Assembly (NCBI GenBank): GCA_965214995.1
Contig: CBDCCT010000002.1
Coordinates: 3,782,001 to 3,846,000, forward strand
Length of the DNA stretch: 64,000 nucleotides
Reading direction: 5' to 3'
Origin: CBDCCT01 sp965214995
Lineage (GTDB): Bacteria > Deinococcota > Deinococci > Deinococcales > Trueperaceae
Shown: positions 25,083 through 34,707 of the stretch, piece after piece
Position numbering within the stretch: position 1 is the first letter of the stretch
Layout of the letters: every line of letters starts with the position of its first letter
Made by a program: the position numbers and the translations under genes
The notes under the pieces: generated by a model
What the model was told of the DNA's origin: nothing
What the model saw: the letters and a program-made list of their open reading frames with translations, nothing else
The model's database searches: none

Positions 25083-25667
25083 ATGCGCATAACGGCTTTA
25101 AAGATGTTAGCCATCACGCTCTTGACGCTGGGCATAGTCACAGCCCAGGACGCGGGCTGTCCCGATGTCACTTACCCTGACTGGGAAAGCTCGCCTTATG
25201 TATTGCCGTTTGCGGCGGGCGAGACTTACCGCGTGGAGTTGGCGAACTGCTCGAGTTCCTACCACAGCGCCCAGTATCCCGACCGGTACGCTTATGACTT
25301 CGTCATGGACATCGGCACGCCCATTTTAGCGAGTCGTGCCGGGAGGGTGGTTTACGTGGAGGAATCCGGCAGGGACTTCAACCACCCCAACAACCTCGTC
25401 GTCGACCACGGCGACGCTACCTTTGCAGAGTACATGCACCTCACCCAGAATGGCGCAGAAGTGGAGGTGGGCGACGAGGTCGTGCAGGGTGACCTCATCG
25501 GATACAGCGGCGCGACGGGCTTAGCAGGGTATCCGCACCTGCACTTCATCGTGGTCAAAGACGACCCGAGCTGGCCTTACGAGGGCGTGCCCGTGACCTT
25601 CAGCAACACCGCGCCCAACCCGCGGGGGCTCGCATCCTACACGCCTTACGAGGCGCTGCCTTACTAG
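25083..25667 (+). CDS. M23-family (LytM-type) peptidase, secreted
   Basis: 194 residues from ATG 25083, which has CGGAGG six bases upstream. A signal peptide (MRITALKMLAITLLTLGIVTAQ) is followed by a peptidase M23 domain: YPDRYAYDFVMDIGTPILAS, AGRVVYVEESG, NNLVVDHGDATFAEYMHL and YPHLHFIVVKD with the HxH zinc motif. Likely acts on peptidoglycan cross-links in the envelope, or is a non-lytic regulator. Confidence 0.88.
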   Translation: MRITALKMLAITLLTLGIVTAQDAGCPDVTYPDWESSPYVLPFAAGETYRVELANCSSSYHSAQYPDRYAYDFVMDIGTPILASRAGRVVYVEESGRDFNHPNNLVVDHGDATFAEYMHLTQNGAEVEVGDEVVQGDLIGYSGATGLAGYPHLHFIVVKDDPSWPYEGVPVTFSNTAPNPRGLASYTPYEALPY

Positions 25668-25735
25668 CTCGAGAAGCGGCGAGCCCTCAGCACGGTGCAA
25701 GCCGCACTCGGTACACATCCGCGCGGGAGCAACCC

Positions 25736-25882
25736 ATGTCCAGACCCGAACTGAACACGCCCCTCTCCCCCGAAGCTTTGTACAACCGGCATCTGCGTGA
25801 CTACTTCAGGGCGAACCCCGGCGCTGCGCTCGAGGATGCCCTCAGGGCCTGGAAAGAGCGGCGGGGCAAGCGGGCCGAGTAG
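25736..25882 (+). CDS. Small 48-residue protein, DUF6434/SAP-like motif
   Basis: ATG to TAG encodes 48 residues with a coherent motif: TPLSPEALYNRHLRDYFRAN followed by PGAALEDALRAWKERRGK. The pattern YN-x-RDYF-x-ANPG-x(4)-A-x-x-AW resembles the short helical domain of DUF6434-type proteins. GGGAGC lies upstream. Not long enough for usual gene callers, but the composition and motif are not shadow-like. Confidence 0.55.
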   Translation: MSRPELNTPLSPEALYNRHLRDYFRANPGAALEDALRAWKERRGKRAE

Positions 25883-25906
25883 GTCTGTAACAAAAAGGAG
25901 GTCAGC

Positions 25907-26938
25907 ATGAACACCAAAAAACGACGCCGCCCAAGGTGGGTACTGCGGGGCGTGGTCGCTCTCCTCGGTTTAGCCGTTTTGCTCGGCGTCGCAGGGGCTC
26001 TTTACCAGTCGCGCGCCTCGGCCGCAGACAGGGCTAGGTTCACGCCGCCGGGGGAAATGGTGGACGTTAGCGGGCGGCAGATGCAGCTGCACTGTCAGGG
26101 TGAGGGCAGCCCCACCGTCATTTTAGATGCGGGCCAGGGGGGTTGGTCGGTAGCCTGGACGGACCTTATGCCGCAACTGAGCGACATCACCCGGGTCTGC
26201 GCCTATGACCGCGCAGGTTACGGTTGGAGCGACCCAGTAGACGACGAGCGCACGCCCCAGGCTATTGCGGATGACTTAGTTGCCCTGTTAAACGCAACTA
26301 ACTTAGAGGGGCCTTACGTCATCGTCGGCTTCTCTTATACGGGTTTATCCTCGAGGCTGTTCGCGGCGCAGAACCCGGAAGACGTCGTGGGTATGGTCTT
26401 AGTCGACCCCGCTACCGAATTTGACAATGCCCTTATGGATGAAAGCTTGGGAAACCAGCAGCGCGCTACCGTCGGCATCTTTCAGGCATTCGGTTTAGCC
26501 GCACGCTTGGGACTGGTCCGCTTTCTGGACCCGAGGGAAATGGCCCCTTATGCGCCGTTCATCCCGGAGAACGCCGCCCAGCCGGACATCTACTACAGCT
26601 TCATTTCGGAGCCGCAGTGGTGGCAGACCTCCCAAAAAGAGTTCGTCGCCCGCCTGAGCGACGAAACACTCGCCTACGTCCGTGACAACGGCGAGATTAG
26701 AGACATCCCCCTCGTCATCATCGGCGCAGAAACCGTGGCGGGTGAAGATGACGGGTTTGCAACCTTTAGCGCGGCGCACCTGGACAACCTGAAAGAGTTA
26801 GCGGGGCGCTCGAGCCAAGGGGACTTTATCCTCGCCGAAAACAGCACGCACGAGGTGCCGCGCGACCGTCCCGACGTGGTGATTGAAGCTGTTGAGCGCG
26901 TTGTCACGGCAAGTAGAGAGAAACCGGGCGATGGCTAA
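25907..26938 (+). CDS. Membrane-anchored alpha/beta hydrolase
   Basis: 343 residues. Positively charged N-terminus plus one hydrophobic helix (residues ~12-33) should anchor it. The hydrolase fold shows VILDAGQGGWSVAW (oxyanion), RVCAYDRAGYGWSDP, nucleophile elbow VGFSYTGLSSRLFA, an acid region GMVLVDPATEF and a His near NSTHEVPRDRP. AAAGGAGGT precedes the ATG. Its stop overlaps the DNA-repair gene start by 8 bp. Substrate unknown. Confidence 0.85.
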   Translation: MNTKKRRRPRWVLRGVVALLGLAVLLGVAGALYQSRASAADRARFTPPGEMVDVSGRQMQLHCQGEGSPTVILDAGQGGWSVAWTDLMPQLSDITRVCAYDRAGYGWSDPVDDERTPQAIADDLVALLNATNLEGPYVIVGFSYTGLSSRLFAAQNPEDVVGMVLVDPATEFDNALMDESLGNQQRATVGIFQAFGLAARLGLVRFLDPREMAPYAPFIPENAAQPDIYYSFISEPQWWQTSQKEFVARLSDETLAYVRDNGEIRDIPLVIIGAETVAGEDDGFATFSAAHLDNLKELAGRSSQGDFILAENSTHEVPRDRPDVVIEAVERVVTASREKPGDG

Positions 26939-27713
26939 AAAAGCAAAGCTCTGGTTTGACAAACAGTTAGCTCAGCGCCTAGCTGACAAACTCGAGCCTC
27001 ACTACCCACCTTTTGACAGAAGCCGTTTTATCGAAGCGGTTGAAAAAGGTGTGGACGACCTCGAGCTAAAAGCCCGCGTCGCGTTCATCGCTGACAGCTT
27101 GCGCGAACACCTCCCTGACGATTACGAAAAAGCCGTCGCTACTCTTGTCAAAAGCTTAGGTCCCGAAAACCCTAACGAAACAGGCATGTTCACCGACTTT
27201 TACTGGGTGATGCCTTATGCGACGTTTGTCGAAAAGTACGGTCTCGAGAGCCCGGAAATCTCCTTGGACGCCATCGCCGAAATCACCAAACGCAACACGG
27301 GCGAGTTTGCGGTTCGCCCCTTTTTAGAGCGCTTTCCCGATGAGACGTTCGGGCGGATGCTCGAGTGGTCGCAAGCCAGTAACTTTCACCTGCGCCGTTT
27401 AGCGAGCGAAGGCGCGCGTCCGCGCCTGCCCTGGGCAAGAAAGTCAGACAGCGTTGTCGACGACCCCTCTTTAACGCTGCCGATACTGGAAAACTTAAAA
27501 GATGACCCTGTAAAGTTCGTACAAAAATCTGTTGCCAATCATCTGAACGACATGCTCAAAGACAACTACGACTACGCGGTGGGTACGCTGACAAGGTGGT
27601 CGAAGAACGCGGGCAAAGAGCGCCGCTGGATTATCAAATACGCGCTCAGAAAAGAGCTTAAAAAGGAGAACTTTGAAGCGTGGAAGCTGCTTGCTTGGGG
27701 CCAAAGTCCTTAG
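26931..27713 (+). CDS. DNA alkylation repair protein, AlkC/AlkD-like HEAT-repeat glycosylase
   Basis: 260 residues from ATG 26931. The protein is helical, with the sequence LWFDKQLAQRLADKLEPHYP, ATLVKSLGPENPNETGMFTDFYWVMP, FLERFPDETFGRMLEWSQAS, FHLRRLASEGARPRLPWA and KFVQKSVANHLNDMLKDNYD that are characteristic of the DNA alkylation repair family removing N3/N7-alkylpurines. The HLRRLASEG...RPRLPW stretch matches AlkC-type proteins well. It overlaps the hydrolase gene and ends 7 bp from the convergent GH5 gene. Confidence 0.88.
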   Translation: MAKKAKLWFDKQLAQRLADKLEPHYPPFDRSRFIEAVEKGVDDLELKARVAFIADSLREHLPDDYEKAVATLVKSLGPENPNETGMFTDFYWVMPYATFVEKYGLESPEISLDAIAEITKRNTGEFAVRPFLERFPDETFGRMLEWSQASNFHLRRLASEGARPRLPWARKSDSVVDDPSLTLPILENLKDDPVKFVQKSVANHLNDMLKDNYDYAVGTLTRWSKNAGKERRWIIKYALRKELKKENFEAWKLLAWGQSP

Positions 27714-27720
27714 TGAGCAT

Positions 27721-29742
27721 TTATGGTCCCCGCCACAACGTGCGAGTGAGTCGTCTATTTAACCACCTGGTAAATCCGGTGCCGAGCGTGGCCGCGCCCA
27801 ACACCGTGACGGCTCGAGCCACCCCCCGCACCCGCCTGCGCCGCGCCGCCACCCGGGGGTCCCGGATGCGAATGGTGTGAACGGCGCGCGCTTCGCTATG
27901 GTGATAGGTGAGCGTCTGGCGCTCGGGGTCGGCCTCGAGCCATCCGTCCGACGCCGCCGCCTCAAAGCCTCCGGGGTACTGAAACGCCGGGACGAAGATT
28001 TCGCTCGGCGCGTCGACCCTCGGGTTGTGTCGGAAGGTAAGGGTGAAGGTCCGCCGCGCCATGTCAAAGCTCATGTGTAGGGGCTCACCCGCGCACGCGC
28101 GCGCATAGGGGCGTAGCGCTGCACGTAAAGCGCGCCCACCATCGTAGACACCACCCGCACCCGTTTCTTGGTCGCGGGAATAAATAGATAAGTCCTCGCC
28201 GTTCCAGGCGTCGCCGCGCGCATTATCGTTGTCGGGATTGTAGTTCCAGAGGGTGTAGCCGACCAAGTTGGCCTCGAGCGCCCCCAGACTGGCGTCGAGC
28301 GCCGCTTCTTGCTTTGTAAAATCGCCCGTCCGGAAGGCTTTTTTGTCTAAATCAAAGGGAATGCCTACCTCGCCAATAAGCGTGGGTGCCCCGTTCATCC
28401 TCCTCTGTGACACCTCTTTAATCTGCGCGATTTGCTCCCTGAAAAGCCGCCGCACCCGCGCCCGCCCCAGCACCACCCGCTCGCTGCTCACGTCATAGGA
28501 CAGCCAACCCAGAAAATGCTTTGTCACGAGCGTCACCACGTCGTACCAGTGCGCGGCGTGGACGATATGGGGCGCGTCTTGCGGCGTCCAGCACACCGCC
28601 GCGTCACCCGGCACGCCCTCCACGAAAAGGAGCGCCTCGGGGTCGGCGCTGCGGATGGCGGCGGCGTAAGCGTCGGCGAAGGGGCGGAAGTAGTCGCGGT
28701 AGAATTCCACCTCGCGCACCCTTTCACCGTCGGCAACGTGCGTGAAGTGCTCCGGGCGGAGCATCTTGACCTCGCCTAGATCGTCCACCCCCCAAACGCC
28801 GTTGTGACGCCACACGGGCGGGTAGCCGTCGAGCCAGGCGTCCGCCTCCCCCGGGTCGGCCTTAAACACGCCCCGCCGCCGCGTCCCGGTGAGGTCGGTA
28901 CGCCACGCCTCGACGCGTTGGGCGTGACCCGCCCCCATCACCATCGTCTGGAGCAGGGCGGGGGTTGGCCCTTGCTTAAAGTCCGCGTTGGGCGTGTCGC
29001 CGGGGCCGCCCGCGCCGATAAAGCCCGCCGAGGGCTCGTTCATGGTGCCGTAACCGACCACGTTATGTAGCCCCTTCAGATGCTCTGCCAAGCGCTTCAT
29101 GGCCCCGATATAGTGCCGCTGCAAAAAGTCCTGAGCGGGTTCGCCCTCTATAAGCGTGCGCGGCGCGAAGTCGTTGCCGCCAAAAAAGAGCGTGAACATA
29201 GTGGCCGTCGCCAGTTTGCCGTAGTTGGTCAGCCACACCATGCGCGGGAACGGGTCGCCGTGCGTCTGGTGAACCGTGGCCGCGCCCGTCGCCTCGAACC
29301 GGGTGAGGTCCAAACCGACCACCGCAAAGGTCCAGCCCGGCGCGCCGCTGCCGCCCGAGAAGCGGCTCCAGGCGTCCTGATGGGGGTCAATGAAGACGTC
29401 AATGCCGTGCGCCGCCGCCTTCGTGAGCACCGCGCGTACATAGTCCAGATACGCCTCGTCATATACCCCCGGCCCCGCGTGTTCAACAGCCTCCCAGGTC
29501 ACTTGAAAGCGCAAGAAAGTAAATCCCCAGGCCTTGAGCCGCGCAAAGTGCGTGTCGGCTTCTTCTAAAGGAAAAGGTCTGCCCACAAACGAAACGTCGC
29601 GGTGGTTGAAAAACCCTTCGCGCAGGTGGCTCGAGCCGTCCGGACGCGCGGGCAGTTTGCTGTTCGCGCCCAGGTTGACGCCGCGCAGCAGCAGCGTGCG
29701 CCCATGTTCATCCTTGAGCCAGGGACCGTCGGTAAGAATCAT
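27721..29742 (-). CDS. GH5-family glycoside hydrolase, endoglycoceramidase/sterylglucosidase-like
   Basis: 673 residues. GH5 features: LLLRGVNLGANSKLP at the start, AWGFTFLRFQVTWEAVE, VFIDPHQDAWSRF, the acid/base Glu in GYGTMNEPSAGF and the nucleophile Glu in TLIGEVGIPFD, plus YTLWNYNPDNDNARGD. A C-terminal beta domain ends with a possible hydrophobic stretch. No signal peptide, so it is cytosolic or membrane-attached. The ATG at 29742 has TACACT 5 nt upstream (29748-29753 on this strand), a leaderless promoter. It likely cleaves glucosyl lipids; the substrate is inferred from family. Confidence 0.85.
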   Translation of the reverse strand: MILTDGPWLKDEHGRTLLLRGVNLGANSKLPARPDGSSHLREGFFNHRDVSFVGRPFPLEEADTHFARLKAWGFTFLRFQVTWEAVEHAGPGVYDEAYLDYVRAVLTKAAAHGIDVFIDPHQDAWSRFSGGSGAPGWTFAVVGLDLTRFEATGAATVHQTHGDPFPRMVWLTNYGKLATATMFTLFFGGNDFAPRTLIEGEPAQDFLQRHYIGAMKRLAEHLKGLHNVVGYGTMNEPSAGFIGAGGPGDTPNADFKQGPTPALLQTMVMGAGHAQRVEAWRTDLTGTRRRGVFKADPGEADAWLDGYPPVWRHNGVWGVDDLGEVKMLRPEHFTHVADGERVREVEFYRDYFRPFADAYAAAIRSADPEALLFVEGVPGDAAVCWTPQDAPHIVHAAHWYDVVTLVTKHFLGWLSYDVSSERVVLGRARVRRLFREQIAQIKEVSQRRMNGAPTLIGEVGIPFDLDKKAFRTGDFTKQEAALDASLGALEANLVGYTLWNYNPDNDNARGDAWNGEDLSIYSRDQETGAGGVYDGGRALRAALRPYARACAGEPLHMSFDMARRTFTLTFRHNPRVDAPSEIFVPAFQYPGGFEAAASDGWLEADPERQTLTYHHSEARAVHTIRIRDPRVAARRRRVRGVARAVTVLGAATLGTGFTRWLNRRLTRTLWRGP

Positions 29743-30065
29743 ATGAAAGTGTAACAAGGGTGAGCGACGGTTTTGTAGATCGGACGTCCCCAAAGTTTTA
29801 CCCGATATCTCCCCCGTTAGACTATCTACACGAAATTAAATATTCCGTATGTTATAACAGGAATCCATCACGTAAAGCTAGTACGGCTCCTTTAGGGACT
29901 TTTACCCTTTTGGTTTGCCAAGTAGTTTAACCATATAGTTAAACCTAGGAAAATCTGAATCCTTCTACGGAGTTAAATTGATTAAGGGGTTTCCTGTTAT
30001 TTTACATAGAAACTCAGAGCTGCTTTTCTGCCCTGGCCCTACCTAGTCAAGTATGACCTCATGCT
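29743..30065. other. A+T-rich intergenic region with a palindrome
   Basis: No gene seen in 323 bp. It holds the GH5 promoter and, at 29925-29944, a perfect GTTTAAC-CATATA-GTTAAAC palindrome that looks like a repressor site, 183 bp from the GH5 start. The low G+C contrasts with both neighbours and may mark a decayed insertion. Confidence 0.5.
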
Positions 30066-30980
30066 CTAATCGGAAAAATGTTTCCCGCGTTTTAGCTCGA
30101 GCACGTAATCAACAGTTTCGAAATAGACTTCAAAACCCGCTGAACTATAAAGCTTCAATGCTGCTTCATTCGTGGGTGCATACCCCACGATAGCCTTCTC
30201 CATGCCCGCTTCTTTCATCCGTGCCATCCCTGTAAACATGAGTAGCTTGGTTAAGCCGCGCCGTGTAAAATCACTGTGACAGCCCACGGGTTCAAAGAGT
30301 CCTGTTCGGCTGACAGGGTCAAGCCAGATCACCACAAAGGCTGCAAAGCGTCCATCGGGTGCGACGACGACAAGCTCTCGCTGGGGGTCAAAGCCTGGGG
30401 TTCGCATCACTTTGAGGTATTCAGCTTCAGTCCATTTGGGGCTAAATGCTCCGTTATGTACGTCTGCCACAAGCTGTGCTTCGTGTTCTCCTGCTACAGA
30501 GCGGATAGTAAAACCCTTGGGCGGACGAGCTTCAGGAATGCTATCAAGGCTGCACTTCATTACCGCATAGTCTGCTTTTTGTGCTTTGAAGCCTAGCCGC
30601 TCGAGGCAATCCTTGCCTGCTTTATCATCCCTTACAAAATTGACCGTTACGGTTTTTTTCTCCTTTTGTTTTATCCGTTCGCGCATCACGGCAAGGCAGG
30701 CACGGTGAAACTCGAGTTCCCACGCACCACCACGTCTGCGCGTATCTATCACAGGGGCATAGCGTCCAGAGTCAGCATCTAGCTCGACAACAGCAAGTAT
30801 GTGCTCACCTTCTTCAACCATATTAAAATGGTGCTCGAGCCCTTCCCCACGATAGCCATTGCTCATCCAGTGGACAAAATCGCCGGGGTGATAATTCGTG
30901 AATCTATCACGCTGCCAGCACTCGCCGATAAAACGCGTAACCGCGGGCAAATCATTTGGTTGATATGGACGCAACATCAT
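30066..30980 (-). CDS. Tandem GNAT acetyltransferase
   Basis: 304 residues with two GNAT-like halves. The first (MMLRPYQPNDLPAVTRFIGE... CLERLGFKAQKADYAVM) is weak. The second (TIRSVAGEHEAQLVADVHNG, LFEPVGCHSDFTRRGLTKLL, NEAALKLYSSAGFEVYFE) has the acetyl-CoA loop RRGLTK and the ASN-type NEAALKLY motif. It belongs to the large family of small-molecule or peptide N-acetyltransferases; the substrate is unknown. Composition is lower in G+C than nearby genes. Confidence 0.85.
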   Translation of the reverse strand: MMLRPYQPNDLPAVTRFIGECWQRDRFTNYHPGDFVHWMSNGYRGEGLEHHFNMVEEGEHILAVVELDADSGRYAPVIDTRRRGGAWELEFHRACLAVMRERIKQKEKKTVTVNFVRDDKAGKDCLERLGFKAQKADYAVMKCSLDSIPEARPPKGFTIRSVAGEHEAQLVADVHNGAFSPKWTEAEYLKVMRTPGFDPQRELVVVAPDGRFAAFVVIWLDPVSRTGLFEPVGCHSDFTRRGLTKLLMFTGMARMKEAGMEKAIVGYAPTNEAALKLYSSAGFEVYFETVDYVLELKRGKHFSD

Positions 30981-31145
30981 GTTTACTTTCCTTGGCGTAA
31001 GATTTTTCCGACCAGGGGATTAGGCCAGTATCGACAAAATCGAGGGTTTCCTGCTATTTAAAGAAGCTTTGCAAATGGAACAACTTTCTCTAGTGGCAAG
31101 GAGGGCCACAACCCCTTGATACGTCTCAGCTAGTCCTCAGATGGG

Positions 31146-31199
31146 ACCTCATAAAAAAGAGCGCTCCGCCGTTAAGCGGAGCGCTCTTTTTTATGAGGT
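31146..31199 (-). terminator. Strong bidirectional rho-independent terminator
   Basis: A 24-bp perfect inverted repeat around the loop CGTTAA. The GC core GAGCGCTCCGC / GCGGAGCGCTC is flanked by A6 and T6 runs, so it works on either strand. It lies 3 bp past the sugar ABC ATPase stop and ends that minus-strand transcript before the GNAT gene. Confidence 0.95.
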
Positions 31200-31201
31200 T
31201 T

Positions 31202-32299
<1,098 letters not shown>

Positions 32300-32353
32300 A
32301 GCACCCTCCTCTACTTGGTTTAGAGGAGTCTAGCACGCCGCCCTGCAAAAAAG

Positions 32354-33295
32354 CTAGCCGCCCCAGAGCCATTCACGCCACGACAAACGGTCACCCTCGG
32401 CGAAACGGTTTTCCTCTTCGCCGAGCTGCATGTAGTTGAGGACGGCCACAAAGACCACGCCGCCCACCGTGTTGCCGAGCGTCACGGGCACCAGAAAGGC
32501 GTTTAGATAGGTCCAGAAGCTCGCCCCGCCCAGAAACACCACGTGCAGCACCTCGACGGAGCCCGCGACGCAGTGAAAAAGGTCGGCGGACACCTGGACA
32601 AAGATAAAAAGCCAGATGACGAACAAGCGAGACACCGTGTCGCGCGCCGCGTGGACGAGCCAGAGCACCCCGGCGAGGAGCCAGCCCGCGATGACCGCCT
32701 TGAAAAAAGCGCCCCCCCACGAAGCCCCAAGCAAGTGTTCGCCAAAGCGGACCGCCGCCGCCGAGGCCTCAGGGCTCAGCACCTCGGCCCTCGCCAGGAA
32801 GAACGCGAAAAGCGCCGCGCCCGCGGTGTTGGCCGCGAAAACCACGCCCCACAGCCGCAAAAGCTTAGGCACGCTCGCTAAGCGCGTCAAGACCAGCGTT
32901 ACGGGCGTGAGCGTGTTTTCGGTGTAGAGCTGGTAGCGGCCCAAAATAATGAGGATAAAACCGATGGGGTAAACAAGGTTGCCGACGAGTTCGCTCTCGC
33001 CGGGTGCCGCCGCGGTCAAGGCGGCTCGAGCGAGCAGCGACAGCCCGAGCGCGAGCCCGCCCGCCAGACCGCTGGCAAAAAGCAGGCCGTTGTGCCGCGA
33101 GAGTTCCTCCTCGGCGGTGGCCGAGACGCGGTGGAAAACTTCGCTAAGCGAAAAAAAGTCGTTGACCGCCTCGCCCTCGCGCGGGGCCTCGTCGACCTTC
33201 TCCCCTTCTTCAAAAGCCTCTTCGGTCGCCACGTCGTCACCCGAGACCCTGCGCGGCTCGCTTCTTTCTCCTTTTTCTCCTCTTCCCAACGCCAC
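32354..33295 (-). CDS. Formate/nitrite transporter (FNT) family channel
   Basis: 313 residues: a charged cytosolic N-terminus (~1-60), then six membrane helices. Signatures: FASGLAGGLALGLSLL, YPIGFILIILGRYQLYTENTL (FNT helix 2), GVVFAANTAGAALFAF, and the C-terminal LGNTVGGVVFVAVLNYMQL. GTG start follows AAGGGAGG. The long acidic N-terminus places it near the YfdC-like branch, for which substrates are less certain. Confidence 0.88.
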   Translation of the reverse strand: MALGRGEKGERSEPRRVSGDDVATEEAFEEGEKVDEAPREGEAVNDFFSLSEVFHRVSATAEEELSRHNGLLFASGLAGGLALGLSLLARAALTAAAPGESELVGNLVYPIGFILIILGRYQLYTENTLTPVTLVLTRLASVPKLLRLWGVVFAANTAGAALFAFFLARAEVLSPEASAAAVRFGEHLLGASWGGAFFKAVIAGWLLAGVLWLVHAARDTVSRLFVIWLFIFVQVSADLFHCVAGSVEVLHVVFLGGASFWTYLNAFLVPVTLGNTVGGVVFVAVLNYMQLGEEENRFAEGDRLSWREWLWGG

Positions 33296-33475
33296 GGAAA
33301 ACCTCCCTTAAACGAGTCTACGGTCTATAAGGAAACACAACAGCGCCGCCCGCCGGAGTTGCCGGGTTTTGCCTCACACAAAGCGCTAGCCGCGGGAGCT
33401 TTTATAAAAAACCACAGCGCCCGACAGCGCTCACACAAGAACGCCAACACGTAAAAACGCCGACATACCAACATG

Positions 33476-33505
33476 AAAACTCCAGGCAATCGTTGCCTGG
33501 AGTTT
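33476..33505 (-). terminator. Terminator of the tmRNA gene
   Basis: 13-bp perfect stem AAACTCCAGGCAA / TTGCCTGGAGTTT with a 3-nt loop, read on the minus strand as a hairpin followed by UUUU. It starts 2 nt after the tmRNA CCA end. Confidence 0.9.
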
Positions 33506-33506
33506 G

Positions 33507-33878
33507 TGGTGGAGGCGGCGGGAGTCGAACCCGCGTCCAAAACCCCCTCAGACCGGCTTCTACGCGTGTAGCCCCTGATTGGATTGTCGGCCTAAGCTGC
33601 GCTCAGTGGCGGGCGCTTTAACTTAGGCTTACGCGCCTTTAGTTTCGCCTTGGGTCCGACGCTAGAAACCTTTGGCTAGCCCGTTTTAGGACGTTCCGCT
33701 AGCGAGCCACAGGCGGGGCTGCTAGAGAACGGTTAGCTACGTTTACGCAGCTAGTGCAAAGCTCGGTTGAGCATTGTTGTTGCCAGTTAATGGCTTTGCC
33801 GCTTTTTTAAGAGGCCAACGGCACCCTCTACGCGCAACCGCATCCGAAGCGAGGCCCTGTCGAGACCAGGTCGCCCCC
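33507..33878 (-). ncRNA. ssrA: tmRNA (SsrA)
   Basis: 372 nt on the minus strand. The 5' GGGGGCG pairs with the 3' acceptor strand ending CGCCTCCACCA; the T-arm GGGTTCGACTCCC and the GGTCTCGACAGGG segment near the 5' end are tmRNA hallmarks. The tag frame at 33743-33784 encodes GNNNAQPSFALAA then TAA, ending in the ALAA degron recognised by ClpXP. It rescues stalled ribosomes. A short protein frame called across its 3' end is an artefact. Confidence 0.96.
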
Positions 33879-34063
33879 AGACAACAGTTTCTAGTGCAAT
33901 TCTGCCACCAACTGCCGCCGCGTTTCAGCGGCGACCTTTAGTATAGCGCATGTGAGGGCTTTGGGATAATGGACGCGATACTTTTTTGTAGGTATTTATC
34001 GTAGTAGGGCGCGAGCACGCGCAACATAGAAGACACGGTGGATCATCCGTTAAGCTGAGTGTT

Positions 34064-34690
34064 ATGAGTCCCACCGAGGTTCTCTTGCAGTTCGGCACCG
34101 TTTTTTTGGGTGCGTTTTTGGCGTTTGTGCTCGAGCACGTGCGGGAGCGCCGCCGTCTGCGGGGCTGGGTGAGACGATATCTCGAACAGTTTTACGGCGG
34201 TTTGCAAGAGAGTATCACCACACAAAAGGAGGTCGTGAAGACGCTCCGAGCATCTATTGAGGTCTACCAAAGGTTCGCCAAGGCAGAACCTGATGTCACG
34301 GCACCCCAGACAGCAGCCCAGACCGCAGACGAGTGGAACGCGCTACTGGCGATGTCCTACAGTTCGGGCGGCGATTTTAGCCTTCTGCTCGAGGGCGACA
34401 CCCTGCGCGCGCTGCCCGCCGAAGTGGTGCGCGCGCTCAGTAGACTCCAAAAGGTCAACGACGCCAACGGTATACTCAGCCGCCTGCTGGCCGATCCGCA
34501 CGGTCGTTACGTGGTGCCCATCGCCCTAAACAAGACGTGACCGCCCAGCGAGCCCGACCGCGCCGCGTTGGCTTATTTTAAGCGTGTGGCGGACGCGAGC
34601 CTGGCGTACCAAACGCGCTTTTTAGAGGTCATGAAGGAGGTCCAAACGGTTTTGGAGCGCCACCGCTTAGCCCCACGGCAAGGATCATAG
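34064..34690 (+). pseudogene. Membrane-anchored helical protein interrupted by an in-frame TGA
   Basis: The first 158 codons encode an N-terminal hydrophobic helix (LLQFGTVFLGAFLAFVLEHV) and a helical domain; a TGA stops at 34538-34540. The same frame stays open for 49 more codons to TAG at 34690 with coding-like content (PPSEPDRAALAYFKRVADAS, YQTRFLEVMKEVQTVLERHR). A single CGA-to-TGA change would explain it. The full product would be ~208 residues of unknown function. The truncated form could still be made. Confidence 0.7.
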
Positions 34691-34692
34691 AC

Positions 34693-34701
34693 TGCTATAC
34701 T
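34693..34701 (+). promoter_or_regulatory. Extended -10 promoter of the nucleoside-type ABC ATPase
   Basis: TGCTATACT, an extended -10 with TATACT at 34696-34701, lies 6 nt before the ATG at 34708. No -35 is visible. The transcript would be leaderless. Confidence 0.65.
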
Positions 34702-34707
34702 CCCCCT

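Noticed and set aside
33325..33540. A minus-strand reading frame of 71 codons ending in the tmRNA 3' end
   Set aside because: It covers the tRNA-like acceptor end and terminator of ssrA; the MDAGSTPAAST start is the well-known translation artefact of such ends.
34538..34540. Selenocysteine at the in-frame TGA
   Set aside because: No SECIS-like hairpin is evident after it and the product is not a known selenoprotein; a nonsense mutation is simpler.
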